64,000 bases of DNA, taken from Apiosordaria backusii (lineage: Eukaryota > Ascomycota > Sordariomycetes > Sordariales > Lasiosphaeriaceae). Location of the stretch: NCBI GenBank assembly GCA_030549205.1, contig JAUKTV010000001.1, positions 2,976,001-3,040,000 of the forward strand, given 5' to 3'. Positions 22,352-33,843 of the stretch are shown here, piece by piece. Within the stretch, counting starts at the first letter, position 1, and every line of letters begins with the position of its first letter. The notes beneath the pieces are model-generated. The model did no database searches and had not been told where the DNA came from. It saw only the letters and a list, made by a program, of their open reading frames with translations. Both the position numbers and the translations under genes were made by a program.

Positions 22352-25300
22352 ATGTCTTCGATTCACACCCTGTACCACTCATCCGTCCCTGACACCACTA
22401 CACACCGCCGGGACCGGATTGATGAACCCCGCAGACCTCAACAGCAACCACTACAGCAACAACAACAGCAGCTTCACCTCCAGCAATACCGGCTTCACGG
22501 CGCCCCGTCTACGCCAGGGCAAAACAGCCATCTTTCAGCATACACATCACCCCAGCAGCAATACTCATCATCCTCGCCCGCCCTAAACGTCAACACCCCT
22601 GCCGAGTCCGAATCCACCCTCAGCGTCCACTACCAGTCGAGCGAGTTCAGTGAAGTTGACGATCCATTCTTTGGCGCAAACTTTAACACCATTGGCGGCG
22701 GCTCTCCTTCTTTCTTGGTGGACGACAGCTTGGATTTTCTTGTTGACCAACAGGCGTCTCAGTCCAACATCTCTACTAGCTCGCAACATGTGCCACAGGC
22801 TGGCGCTGTTACCTTCCCTCTGAGCCCCGATAAGACCCCTTCGCTATCCACGGCGTCACCCAACGCAGACGGGAAAAGCGAGTTTGCGACATTCCCAGAT
22901 CTGTCGCAACCATCTATTGGGCCGCATGAGCTTTCACTTACGCAGTCGTCGTCTGGATTTGACTTGACTCCAAGAACAAGCAACAGTGAGGAGTCAAGCG
23001 ACAACGGCCTTGCTCCAGCAGCTCCCGTCATGCATAGCCATAGTCCACGGGTTACAGTTTCCCATTGGGAGCAAGATAACGATGTGGGGTCATATGAGCT
23101 CAACTCCAGCCAGCAGGCAGCCCACGATGCTGAGCCATCCCCTACCGTTCGTGATTACTCGGGCCGATGGGCGAATCAGTCAACAGGCCCGAGCGGTTTG
23201 GATCCAGTTCATCGACCAAATGTCGAGGTTCCAAGCATGAACGAACTCGCCTCAGATCGAGACCGGGTACAGCAGAACAAAAGGGTTGACAGTTGGTTGC
23301 AAAAGCATACAGCTCGAGCAACACCTCCGGACTTGGAGCCTGTTGTCGTACCTCATGATGTCAACACCAACATTCCTGACCGTGAGATCGAGGGCGGATC
23401 CGAGACAAAGAATGTTCTTAAACCCGGTCAAACATACTACAATGAGTCTGGGGCTGTGGGTGGCTTGACAGAGGAGGATGTCGATTTCATCCGACAGCAT
23501 CGCAATTGGGCCGATGGACCTATGGTATCGTCCATCTCCTCCACTCGCCACCAGCCCGAGACTGCTCAGGCGGCCATTAATAGGCATATGCGAATGTGTG
23601 ATAACGAGTCGGTGGTGTCCCGAGCGGCAACATGGGGAACACGGCGCCGTAGCTTACCAAGCATCTTCGACTATGATGTTCAGCAGGCTACCAGTCTCTT
23701 CAAAAAGCTATCCTTGAGCCGGGGAGATAGCAGTCGGCGGCCGAGCATCATTGGGGTTATGCGTGACAAGCTTGCCCGGAAGCCGAGTGTCAATAATAGC
23801 AAGCGGTCCCGTGCTGAAAACGACGATGCCAGCTCCGGGGGAACTGACACGTCTTTTGAGCGGAGGGACAGCCAAGTCAAGCTTGCCCCTCCAAGTCCAA
23901 CCCCATGGAACAGGAAGAATAGTGTTCCAAGCATCAACACTGCGTTTGTAGCCATGGGGAGCAGCGTGGCAGCCATCGGCACCACTCATGCCCGATCTGG
24001 CTCCCTCAGCGCTACACCCGTTCACTCCCCAGTCGTCAGGAGTCCAAGCACGCTGAGCGTGAAGAAGCCCTTGATGAATCGCCTGCGAAGCAAGTCAGAG
24101 AACCAAGCACCTGGCATTGTCGACATGTGGAAGAAATCTGGTGGGCCACCGGTTTCCAACCTCCCGAATACCAAGTCGAATGCCGGTGATCTGGATGACG
24201 ATGATGACGAGGAAGATGACGGATTTGAGGAGAGCGACAAGACGGAGTCCAACAAGCTTATTGATGATATCACCCCCAACATGCCGGGCTTCAAAGACCA
24301 CGTCCTCAAGTTGAATCCCCAACTGAGCACCACCAACACCTATCTGGTTGAGCGTATCGCGCACCAGCAGATCATCCGGTACAAGGGTCTTCTCAACTCC
24401 CGCGTAAAGCACATCCAAGCAGTGAACGCCAGAAACTGCAATTGCGGGAGTATGTGTATTGCGCTTGGAGGGAGTGCCAACATACTTGACGCAAGTGGCG
24501 GCCCGCGAGGTGCCGACCCCTTGTCTGCCAGGTTTGACGGTTCAGATGGAGATATCACTCCTCTTGAGGGGGCGATCAACCAAGAAAGCTTCCCTCAAGA
24601 CATCCCCATGCCTCCCACCAGCACCTTGCCCGCCGAGTTTGAGTGTCAGCTGTGCTTCACTTCAAAGAAATTCCAAAAGCCTTCTGACTGGACCAAACAC
24701 GTGCACGAAGATGTCCAGCCATTTACCTGCACCTGGGACCGATGCAGGGATCCCAAGATCTTCAAGAGGAAGGCAGATTGGGTTCGCCACGAGAATGAAG
24801 GTCATCGCCATCTGGAGTGGTGGACGTGCGACGTTGAGGACTGCCGACATATCTGCTACCGCCGTGACAACTTCCTTCAGCACTTGGTTCGCGAACACAA
24901 GTTTGCCGAGCCCAAGGTGAAGACCAAAGCGGCCATTAAGCGCGCAGGGGGCAATGATCCCACCTGGCAAAGAGTGGAAGCTTGTCACAAAGAAACCAGC
25001 GCACTGCCTCAGCAGGAACCTTGTCGGTTCTGCGGCAAGACGTTCCCGACCTGGAAGAAGTTGACTGTCCACTTGGCCAAGCACATGGAGCAAATTAGCT
25101 TGCCGATTCTCAAGCTGGTGGCCAAGAAGGATCTTGACGAAGATACTATCATCAGCCCAGTCCAGGACCCACCACCGCGGCAGTTCCCTCCCACATTCAA
25201 CACCCAGAACCAGTGGGATCGATCTCCAACTGGTCCCCAGGGGGCTATGGTCCGCCAGCAAGGCCCAATGCCGGCGTTTACCAACGCGCCGCTGCCTGGA

Positions 25301-25732
25301 CAATTTGTCTATCATCCTGTTGTATCCCAGCCGCAACAATTCTACACTCACCACCACAGCGGCTTCGACGACCTGGCTCATAGCATGGGCCAAGCCAATC
25401 TCAACATGCAACCTGTCGGACACCACCCTGTCACTGGCTTCACCAGCCTCAACACACCTGCCTTTGGCGGAGGGCTACCAGTCACTACCAGCCCCTACAT
25501 GTCAACACCACCAAACAACTTCATCTCAACTCCCGAGTTGGAGCCATTTCCGACTATGAATATGAATGCTTTAGGGTTACAAGACCCCAATGCGGGCGTG
25601 CAAATGGGGTATGGCGGGAATATGCTGGATATCCATACCACTGGACCAGAGCATCAGTTCACACCCCAAGGTTCAGTGTCACCATTCTCACATTCACCAC
25701 ATCAGCCACAGGGGCCTTTTTATCCTCATTAG
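22352..25732 (+). CDS. C2H2 zinc-finger protein, probable transcription regulator
   Basis: A single exon of 1126 residues. The N-terminal 600 residues are low-complexity, rich in Ser, Pro and Gln, with a Gln-rich stretch at about residues 30-45. An acidic patch (DLDDDDDEEDD) sits near residue 613. From about residue 763 to 910 there are several C2H2-like fingers: FECQLCF...HVHEDV, FTCTWDRC...HENEGH, WTCDVEDC...HLVREH and PCRFCGKTF...HLAKHM. The tail is again Pro/Gln/His-rich. The arrangement, with CX4C spacing in the second and third fingers, is seen in a group of filamentous-fungal nuclear proteins of mostly unknown target. DNA binding and a nuclear location are inferred from the fingers. 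No start-proximal intron is needed, because the ATG lies in a clean 5' context and the frame is unbroken. Confidence 0.85.
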   Translation: MSSIHTLYHSSVPDTTTHRRDRIDEPRRPQQQPLQQQQQQLHLQQYRLHGAPSTPGQNSHLSAYTSPQQQYSSSSPALNVNTPAESESTLSVHYQSSEFSEVDDPFFGANFNTIGGGSPSFLVDDSLDFLVDQQASQSNISTSSQHVPQAGAVTFPLSPDKTPSLSTASPNADGKSEFATFPDLSQPSIGPHELSLTQSSSGFDLTPRTSNSEESSDNGLAPAAPVMHSHSPRVTVSHWEQDNDVGSYELNSSQQAAHDAEPSPTVRDYSGRWANQSTGPSGLDPVHRPNVEVPSMNELASDRDRVQQNKRVDSWLQKHTARATPPDLEPVVVPHDVNTNIPDREIEGGSETKNVLKPGQTYYNESGAVGGLTEEDVDFIRQHRNWADGPMVSSISSTRHQPETAQAAINRHMRMCDNESVVSRAATWGTRRRSLPSIFDYDVQQATSLFKKLSLSRGDSSRRPSIIGVMRDKLARKPSVNNSKRSRAENDDASSGGTDTSFERRDSQVKLAPPSPTPWNRKNSVPSINTAFVAMGSSVAAIGTTHARSGSLSATPVHSPVVRSPSTLSVKKPLMNRLRSKSENQAPGIVDMWKKSGGPPVSNLPNTKSNAGDLDDDDDEEDDGFEESDKTESNKLIDDITPNMPGFKDHVLKLNPQLSTTNTYLVERIAHQQIIRYKGLLNSRVKHIQAVNARNCNCGSMCIALGGSANILDASGGPRGADPLSARFDGSDGDITPLEGAINQESFPQDIPMPPTSTLPAEFECQLCFTSKKFQKPSDWTKHVHEDVQPFTCTWDRCRDPKIFKRKADWVRHENEGHRHLEWWTCDVEDCRHICYRRDNFLQHLVREHKFAEPKVKTKAAIKRAGGNDPTWQRVEACHKETSALPQQEPCRFCGKTFPTWKKLTVHLAKHMEQISLPILKLVAKKDLDEDTIISPVQDPPPRQFPPTFNTQNQWDRSPTGPQGAMVRQQGPMPAFTNAPLPGQFVYHPVVSQPQQFYTHHHSGFDDLAHSMGQANLNMQPVGHHPVTGFTSLNTPAFGGGLPVTTSPYMSTPPNNFISTPELEPFPTMNMNALGLQDPNAGVQMGYGGNMLDIHTTGPEHQFTPQGSVSPFSHSPHQPQGPFYPH

Positions 25733-26720
25733 TGATCTTTTTTTCTCTGCGTCTTTGTTTGGTGTATTCCCTTGAATGATCACGAAGAAGAAAAGTCCTT
25801 TGGTTGGTTTTGGTGGAGTACGAGATACCCATATTTTGGCTATTTATATTTTACGTTATTTGCGTCTATCTGTCTGTCGTTGTTGTGATGGATTTGGTGG
25901 ATAGTTGCTGGAGTATATACCCTCCCCTTTTGTATTCTCTTATCATGTATTCGGCGTCTTATGATGGGCGGTACGGTTTCAATTATTTCAGCAGGCGGCT
26001 GGTCGACATGAATTCATACTTGGGTAGCGGCATAAATGTCTGTGTTTTGTTTTTTTGCTTCAACCTTAACGGCCGAATTTCGAGATGAGTTTGGATGAGA
26101 GTGTGGTGGGTGCTGACGATATTTACTCTTCATGATACGCGGAATAGATTCAAGCTTCTTCTCACGAAATGATGAATTCAACGCTTACTTGCTTTGTATG
26201 TATGTTCACAACACCCGAAAGTGAGAAACAGCTCCGGATTTAAGCTTATAAACACCGTTGATCATTTACCCTTGATGCTGCTGTTGTGGAATTGACGTTG
26301 ATACTGACCACGAAGGGTGGTTCTTATCGCCATTCAGGGGATCTCCCTTATCGCGTCAACCCCTCCATCTTCCTCTATTCTCACCTTCACACCCTCCACT
26401 TTGAGGGATTGCGTCATACTGCTTTTTCTCATCATACATCTCATTGACAGCCTCTGATTTCTAGACCGGGTTTCATTTGATTCTGATTGCCATTTAAGAA
26501 GAGTGTATTTTCACACTAACCTTTCTTCCAAGTTGATTCGACTCATTACCTGTTTAAGGTATGTATTACCCCGCAACACACATACAAACAAACAAACACT
26601 CACTCAACATACGCTCACAATTATAGCAACTCACTCAACAACTCGACTCACCCAATTCACTCAAAAAACACCCAAATACATTCATAAACCTCACCTCAAA
26701 ACCCCCCTTTCTCAAAAAAA
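25733..26720. other. Intergenic: zinc-finger gene 3' UTR and FolB gene 5' region
   Basis: No gene is supported. The last 150 nt before 26721 are a C/A-rich leader without G-rich blocks. A possible 5' UTR intron runs from GTATGT at 26559 to TATAG at 26626 (68 nt); this is a guess from splice signals alone. Confidence 0.4.
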
Positions 26721-27773
26721 ATGTCCAAACAAGAACAAGAACAAGAACAAGACCCCCAAAAAACCCCCCTCCTAACAACCGCCCACCTCCGCTCCCTGAC
26801 CCAAGCCGACTCCCTCCCAGCAGTCGTCTCCGTCCGCAACCTCTCCGCCGTCCTCCTGCGCGCCGCCCGCGACGGCTGGAACCGGCCCCTCCGCCCCCAA
26901 CCGGTGTTCATCTCGGCAGAGATCGCCTTCCGAGAACCCTTCGACAGCGCCTCCCAAACCGACAAGCTGGGGCACGACACGATTCACTATGGGAACCTGT
27001 CGAAAGCCCTCCTCGACACGGTCGAGTTCTACTTTGGCCCGGGGGCAACAGCCGCCATCGACCATGAAGGTAAAGCAGAAGAAGGGGCGGGGGGTTGGGA
27101 CGCGCAGCTTGTTTTGAACCAGATGTGGTTCGATCTGACGGGGACCACGCTCGATGGACGGGAAGAGGGGGATAAGGGGGGGAGGAGTTTTCTAGGGGGC
27201 AGTTTGAGCAGGATTGGGCTGTTGAGTGTGACCATCACTCTGCCAAAGGCGAGTTTGCTTGGGGAGGGGGTCGGTTTCACGGCGAGCGCGGGGTATGATG
27301 AGCAAGGGAGGATGAGTGCCCGCGCGCTGAGCATGGAGATCAAGAGGCTGCGGGTTCCAACGCTGATCGGGCTGAACCCGAACGAGAGGGAGGCGAAGCA
27401 AATGCTGATTGTTGGGGTTACGATCGAGGAGGTGAATGTGAGGGGGGATAGGTATACACGGGTTGAGGGGACGGTTGTCAAGGTATGTCTCTATTTCCGA
27501 AATCTAACAGCAAGGAGGAGAATAATCATAAAAAAATGGGAAAGGGTGAGGGGGTGGATGCTAATAAATATGGGGTGAAATTAGGCCCTGGAAGAATCAT
27601 CCTTTGAAACACTCGAAGCGCTGGGAACGCATCTGATTGACGAGGTGGAAAAGGTTTTTGTCAATGCGAGGGATTACACGGTCAAGGTGAGGATGGAGAA
27701 GCCGATTGCGGTGCCGCTGGCAGAGTGCCCTGTTGTGGAGGTGAGGAGGGTGGTGAAGGATTATTATCGATGA
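26721..27773 (+). CDS. Dihydroneopterin aldolase (FolB)-domain protein, tandem domains
   Basis: Two exons, 26721-27482 and 27585-27773, joined across a 102-nt intron with a CTAAT branch site, give 316 residues. The N-terminal half (about residues 38-105: VVSVRNLSAVLL, then DTIHYGNLSKALLDTVE) and the C-terminal half (about 160-310: LPKASLLGEGVGF, then ESSFETLEALGTHLIDEV) each resemble one FolB unit. In the folate pathway FolB converts dihydroneopterin to 6-hydroxymethyl-dihydropterin. Fungi carry tandem FolB units at the N-terminus of the trifunctional Fol1 protein; here no pterin kinase or pteroate synthase part follows. The protein may therefore be a separate aldolase or a paralogue with another role. 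Its catalytic residues were not checked against a structure. Confidence 0.7.
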
Positions 27774-28135
27774 ATGCGGGCAAATAAGGCTGTCTAAGGA
27801 GATATAAGACTATCAAGTGTCGATTTTGCCTTGCTGGCTTTTGAAGAGGACATCCTTGTTCTATGGCCCGATCTATGCCTGGGCATCCCGTTCTCTACCT
27901 AACCACCGCCCCGGATGGGATGTCTCATCTCTCTCTCTGAACGCCCACTGATCCAATATAAAGAAAGTGTCTAAACCCAGAGGAAATAATATGGAATACT
28001 AAACATTAGGTAAAGACCATTCTGCCTCTTAACCGCGCCTACGCTGTCCGGTTGCTCCTGGCAAGTCAAAGTATCGTACACCCCTACTCAGACACCAGCC
28101 CTTTCTACCCCCTATCGTCCTAGCCTACCATCTCA
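27774..28135. other. Convergent intergenic spacer
   Basis: Holds the facing 3' ends of the FolB gene (plus) and the DUF3605 gene (minus). Nothing else is recognised. Confidence 0.5.
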
Positions 28136-28918
28136 TCATATACTGAGCTTCATCCTCTCACAAAGCGGCACATCTCCCCCGGTCAATCCATCCACCAACT
28201 CCCTCCTCGGATCAAACAACATCACATGAAAATGCTCCACGCTCTTCACACTCTTCAACGAAGTCCAATTCCTAAACCACGCCACATTCCCCTCTTCCAA
28301 CCCACCCTCTTGCATAAACTTTTTTCTCACCCACCCATCCACCATCTCTCTCGCCCCATCCGTCAGGTCCCCTCTCTCCCCATCCGCCTCCAGCTCAAAC
28401 TTCACCCACACAACCAAATGCACAATCCTCTTATCCAACCCATACGGCCAATCATTCTGCAGCACTTTCACATCCTCCTCGCTCTCAAACGGCTTTGACC
28501 CCTTTGGCTGAAGCGGCAGTTCCCAGCCCAGCCGCTCAGACAGAATGAAATTCATAATGCTGCCATGCTGGAGCTTGATGTTGTAGCAGAACTCGTGGTA
28601 GCGGCGGAGGTCCGAGGGAAAGCGCTGAAAGAGGTCGAGGCGGTTTTGGCGGATTTTGGAGACGACCGAGGGCCAGGATTCGATTTGGTAGAGGGAGTCG
28701 GGGGTGCCGATTATGCGGCGGTCCTTTAGGTTGAGGTTTTGGAGGAAGGGGGGCGGGGTTGGGGTTTGGAGGTGGGGTGGGAGGTTTACGTTCCAGTAGG
28801 GGAGGTCGGCGTCGTTGGTGTTGTTGGGGGTATTGGTGAAGTTGGTGGTATTCTCGCCGTTAGTGGTGGCAGTGGTAGAAGAGGAGGTGTTTGGGGGATC
28901 ATCAGAGGTGCTGCCCAT
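28136..28918 (-). CDS. DUF3605 family protein (GlcNAc-induced GIG1-like)
   Basis: A single exon of 260 residues. The first 45 residues are Thr/Asn/Ser-rich and likely disordered. The remainder has the conserved blocks of the fungal DUF3605 family: WPYGLDKRIVHLVVWVKFEL (about 159-178), GDLTDGAREMVDGWV, and VAWFRNWTSLKSVKSVEHFHV near the C-terminus. The best-known member, Candida albicans GIG1, is induced by N-acetylglucosamine. The biochemical function of the family is unknown and none is claimed here. The many His/Trp residues in the C-terminal block suggest a folded, possibly ligand-binding core. Confidence 0.8.
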   Translation of the reverse strand: MGSTSDDPPNTSSSTTATTNGENTTNFTNTPNNTNDADLPYWNVNLPPHLQTPTPPPFLQNLNLKDRRIIGTPDSLYQIESWPSVVSKIRQNRLDLFQRFPSDLRRYHEFCYNIKLQHGSIMNFILSERLGWELPLQPKGSKPFESEEDVKVLQNDWPYGLDKRIVHLVVWVKFELEADGERGDLTDGAREMVDGWVRKKFMQEGGLEEGNVAWFRNWTSLKSVKSVEHFHVMLFDPRRELVDGLTGGDVPLCERMKLSI

Positions 28919-31708
28919 TTTCGTTGGGGGGGGAGGTGTTTTACACGCAAGGAGACAGGCTGCAGAGAAAGAGAGGCAGGAGGATGAGACAAGGGGAAGA
29001 TGGATGGGTGAGATACGATTGGCTCGAGGATTCGAGGGTGTCGGTGAGTGACTTGATCGTCGACAGTATCCCCAAGGATAGACTTCAGGTCTCAGGTCTC
29101 AAAAGTTGGGGTTCAAGTGCAGTCAGTCATGGAGCGGGTGGCTTGTTGATGATACAGATGAGCTGCAACTGTCAATCAGCTGAAGAAAGTCGTCCTGTGG
29201 CTTGCAGCCTGGCTTGCATGGTCAGTCAGGGACAATCCCAAAGGCAAGCACGATCCAGCGGGAGCTGAAAGAGCGGAGTCCAGTGGGCTCACCCCCCGGA
29301 ACCCAGTGGGTGGACGGCGAATTTCCGGCCGAGTGGGGCCGACATTTTAAGCTTGGCAACCCCGGACCTCGTACCGAAATACAGCGAGAGGACCGGACCG
29401 AAACCTGTCTGAGCTTGGTGCTCCCAGAAAATCTACACTACGGCTGGGAGCTATTGTTTTCTCGGCCTAGTGCAGACCACAAATAGCTGCACGTTTCCAT
29501 CAGATTGGACGCCGTCAGATGGTCCCAAGACCTTGGATGGCGCTGGACTGGGCCGGAACATTTGGGCTTAGGGACATTGAAGCCAGGGGACCCGTGGCCG
29601 TTTGCTTTAAGGTGGGCTGCTGTTTGTTTGTTTGCTTGTTTGCATGTTGAAAGATATTGACCGGAACGTCATCACTGTTTTGAGAAGAGAGATAACGATA
29701 CACGGCATCCGAATATTGCGAACGAACTTCACCATGTCCCTCGCTGAAGATTGACGAAAATGTCTCGGGTACGGATATCACTTTGTCGAAAAGGAGAGAC
29801 AAAACAACTTGGCTCTCTTCCCCACGTGGGTCCTCCTTCATCGGCGGAGCGCGATTGCGAGATTCCGAGATTCCATGCATCTGTCTGGGACCCAGTTCTT
29901 TTGCGGCAGTGCTGGGGGTAGCAGCTGGGCAGCCTTGCACCTCCTTTCTTGATGCCTTGCATCTGGAAGCCGTTTCTCACGAAGCGATTGTTCTCAATAA
30001 AAACCTGGTGGAGCTCGGAAAGAGGGAAACTGGCCCGTCATTTTCGTGGCGAGATGCGATATTTTCCAGAAAATACGACGTTACCTTGGTTCCCTCCTTC
30101 AAGACTCAACGTTAACGGGCCGAGTTGAGAGCTGAAGGAGGTCTGATATCCTGTGATGGTGTTTTATATCTGACAGCTTGTGATAGTGGCTGGATCTTCC
30201 AGACAGCCCGCCACCAAAAACGCCTGGCAGGTAGCGGATATCGAGATAACAATAAAACAAAAACAAGCAGCGTCCCGCTCGCCGTTTGCCTGACGAATTA
30301 TTGAAGCGCCTTGACTCCTAATCAAGAAGGCATCAAATTTCCCGGTTGATGGCTGGTGGAACTTGGGTTATGACAGCGAGCCCATCGTCTGTTTTTAGCT
30401 TCCGTTGGGCTGAAGGGTTTGGTTCTCGGGTTTGCCAGACGCCATGGCAACCAACAGGGGCTTCCTGGGACGTAGCAGTGTGGGAGAGGGGTAGGTTGGT
30501 CCAGCTGTTAAGGGGTGAGGTACTCAACGGCACAGGCCAATATTCATATCCAGAGTCCTTGATCGGAGGGGGAGGCTTGCTTAGCACTTCAGGTTTGAGA
30601 TGGCGGCGTCTTCATGCCTTCATTGATATGAAGAGAAGAAATATCAGCACGGGATGATATCGTGCATTATTTGGTGTAACTTAGCCAAAGACCGACTCGA
30701 TAGAGGATGGTATCAGCTCTTCAAATCTGTGTGTTCAAAGACAGGACTACCTCCACCTTTGAACCTAGAATTGCCCAATGTTCGTACTCTGGAATTTGGC
30801 ACAACTCCAATTTTCAGCGCGGGAGTTGCGCCTCGCACAACAGTCACCATGGCACGGCTCGACCAGTGCGGCAGCGTTGAAGAATTGCAAAGCCCCTGCA
30901 ACTGCTATTGGGTCCCGTGCCGCGAGAATTCATGGGAATGTGAAGCTCAGCTGGTGGGTGGTCAGTTTTTGGTATCAAAATGCCCCTGCTTGTGGTGACG
31001 CCACTCGCAGATGTGATCCTCGTCTGACAGGAGCGGCAGCAGTTCGGGTACCTGGTGCACTAACAGCATCTTTTTGCCCGATTGAGCTGCCATCGCCCAA
31101 TGCTTCTCCTGGCCGACATTCGTAACTCAGGTATTAAAACATTCAAGATCCAGGGACACCCTCTTAACCTCTGTCTTCCACGCTGTTCTTCTCTTGTCAC
31201 CATCCTTCATCTCTTCCCACCTTCAAAGCTCGAACCACTGCGAGCCATCGAAGCTGCTGCAAGCTTGTTGAAAGTACAGGTATGTGATGCATGGGCTGGC
31301 AGTTGAAAGTTGGAGCTACCTGGATGTTGGGAACCCCTCCCCCTCTTCCCCCCCCCCCCCCCCTCTTCATCTGGATCTACTCATCTCAAGAGCTTCCACA
31401 CGCTTCCTCCATGTGATTGCTGCAATTCGCCAGTTCCACTGTAGGAAAGAGGGTCAATCCAGGTTGATCCTGCTCCTATTTCAAGGCCTGTCAACTTCCT
31501 TTTATTACGTCAATCGGCTAATTTATCTCGTAAAACAGCACTTGCCCAACAGCTACTACATATCTCACTTTCCCCTCCATCGTCATCGAACTTCTACCCA
31601 ACACCACTCAACCAAACCACTTCCTCTCTTTTCTTCCACCCACCCGCCACCATAGCTCTCCCATTCTTCCAGTCCGCCCAGAGCATCTTCACCAATCAAA
31701 CGGCGAAA
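28919..31708. other. Long divergent intergenic region (DUF3605 / UGP1)
   Basis: No gene is supported in 2.8 kb. The short open frames on both strands lack domains and do not join through splice sites. A (GTTT)n-like tract lies at about 29620-29645. A run of 16 C residues at 31348-31363 sits in a pyrimidine-rich stretch 350 nt before the UGP1 start. The 31500-31708 part is CT-rich and looks like the UGP1 leader. Confidence 0.45.
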
Positions 31709-33843
31709 ATGGCACAGGCGATTAAGAGCGCGCTCCCCACCCACCTCAAGCCCAACAACGGCGACGAGCAGGAGTTTGCCAAGAGACATCATGGCAAGAC
31801 CCGGTCTCATATGGTGAGTTTTTGCACTTTTTCTTGTTCCCATCATCACTCTCGTGTTTCCTTGGAGGGATGCGGTGAAGTACTCTGCAGAGTCGGTGCA
31901 GCTCCCCAACAAAGGAGGATCCGAGCAGGACCGGTGAGCAGGAACGGTCTACTTCAGCCCGGCACAAACGAGCAGCTGCCTCAGTGACGTGCATCATCTG
32001 CCTGTCATGGGTTCACCAACATCACCAAAGAAAACGGCTCCGTCACCCACTCTCCCGAACTGCCTTGTTGTCCAACTCAAAGGTGGAGCTACACCAAGCA
32101 GCGCAATCTCCCGACCGTCCCTAAGATAGGATCCCATTTGCTCGACAACCTACTCACGACAAATCTGCCCGCGATAACTCCGAGACAACACTGCTACAGT
32201 AGAATGGGCCTGAAGAAGCTGTCAAGTGGTCAACATCAATGTCGACAGTGTTGTTTTTGTTGTCTACAAGCACAATGATACAATGACGTCAGACTAACCA
32301 GGAATTTCTACCAGGCCTTCGAGAACACCTCGACCAACATTGCCGCCGCCCAGATGCGCAATGCTCTCACCAACCTCGCCGAGACGGTGAAGGACCCCAA
32401 GGAGAAGAAGTTGTTCGAGACCGAGATGGACAACTTCTTCTCCCTGTTCCGCCGCTATCTTAACGACAAGGCTAAGGGCAACGAGGTGTACGTGTGCTTG
32501 GATGCCAGCTGAAAAACAAACATACGAACATGCGGCTGACAGAAGAAAATAGTTCCTGGGACCGTATTGCTCCTCCTGCGGCTGGCCAAGTCGTCGATTA
32601 TGAGGAATTGGCCAACATCGAGTCGGTTAGCTTCCTCAACAAGCTTGCCGTGCTCAAGCTGAACGGCGGTCTTGGTACCTCCATGGGTTGCGTTGGTCCC
32701 AAGTCCGTCATTGAGGTCCGTGATGGCATGTCTTTCCTTGACATGTCCGTCCGCCAGGTCGAGCACCTTAACCGCAGCTATGGCTCCAACGTCCCCATCA
32801 TTCTCATGAACTCCTTCAACACCGATGAGGATACCGCGGCGATTATCAAGAAGTACGAGGGTCATAACGTCGACATTCTTACCTTTAACCAGTCGAGGTA
32901 TCCCAGAATCTTCAAGGACTCCCTCCTCCCAGTGCCCAAGTCGTTTGACTCGGCTCTCCATGACTGGTACCCTCCCGGACACGGTGACGTTTTCGAGTCT
33001 CTGTACAACTCCGGCATTCTCGACAAGCTCCTCGACCGTGGTATCGAGATCATCTTCCTCTCCAACGCTGACAACCTCGGTGCTGTCGTCGATCTCCGTA
33101 TCCTCCAGCACATGGTTGAGAGCGATGCCGAGTACATCATGGAGTTGACCAACAAGACCAAGGCTGACGTCAAGGGTGGTACCATCATTGACTACGAGGG
33201 CGGCGTCCGTCTCCTCGAAATTGCCCAGGTCCCCAAGGAGCACGTCAACGAGTTCAAGTCGATCAAGAAGTTCAAGTACTTCAACACCAACAACATCTGG
33301 ATGAACCTCAAGGCCATCAAGCGTGTTGTTGAGAACGATGAGCTCGAGATGGAGATTATCCCCAACGGCAAGACCATCCCCGGTGACAAGAAGGGCGAGT
33401 CCGATATCAGCATTCTGCAGCTCGAGACTGCCGTCGGTGCTGCCATCAAGCACTTCAAGAATGCCCACGGCGTCAACGTCCCCCGTCGCCGTTTCTTGCC
33501 CGTCAAGACCTGCTCTGATCTCATGCTCGTCAAGTCTGATCTCTACACTGTCAAGCACGGCCAGCTCCAAATGAGCACTGCCCGCTTCGGCGATGCTCCT
33601 CTCATCAAGCTCGGCGGTGACTTCAAGAAGGTTTCAGACTTCCAGAAGCGAATCCCCAGCATCCCCAAGATCATTGAGCTTGACCATCTCACCATCACTG
33701 GTGCGGTCAACCTCGGCCGTGGCGTGACCCTCAAGGGTACCGTCATTATTGTGGCGACAGAGGGTCAGACCATTGACATTCCCCCAGGATCCGTCCTGGA
33801 GAACGTTGTTGTCCAGGGTAGCTTGCGTCTGCTTGAGCATTAA
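31709..33843 (+). CDS. UGP1: UTP-glucose-1-phosphate uridylyltransferase
   Basis: Three exons (31709-31813, 32315-32487, 32553-33843) give 522 residues, the usual size for fungal UGPase. Intron 1 is 501 nt, long for this window; intron 2 is 65 nt. The nucleotide-binding loop KLNGGLGTSMGCVGPKS lies near residue 128. SNADNLGA, the metal/uridine site region, and the C-terminal left-handed beta-helix (NLGRGVTLKGTVII) are both present. The enzyme makes UDP-glucose from UTP and glucose-1-phosphate in the cytosol, for glucans, glycogen, trehalose and glycosylation. The codon use is strongly C-ending, as expected for a highly expressed housekeeping gene. The splice phase (GAG-GT | T-TCC-TGG) restores the conserved NEVSWDRI. 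Confidence 0.97.

Noticed and set aside
29515..30115. Open frames of 110-140 codons on both strands between the DUF3605 and UGP1 genes.
   Set aside because: No domain or splice support; they overlap antisense to each other.
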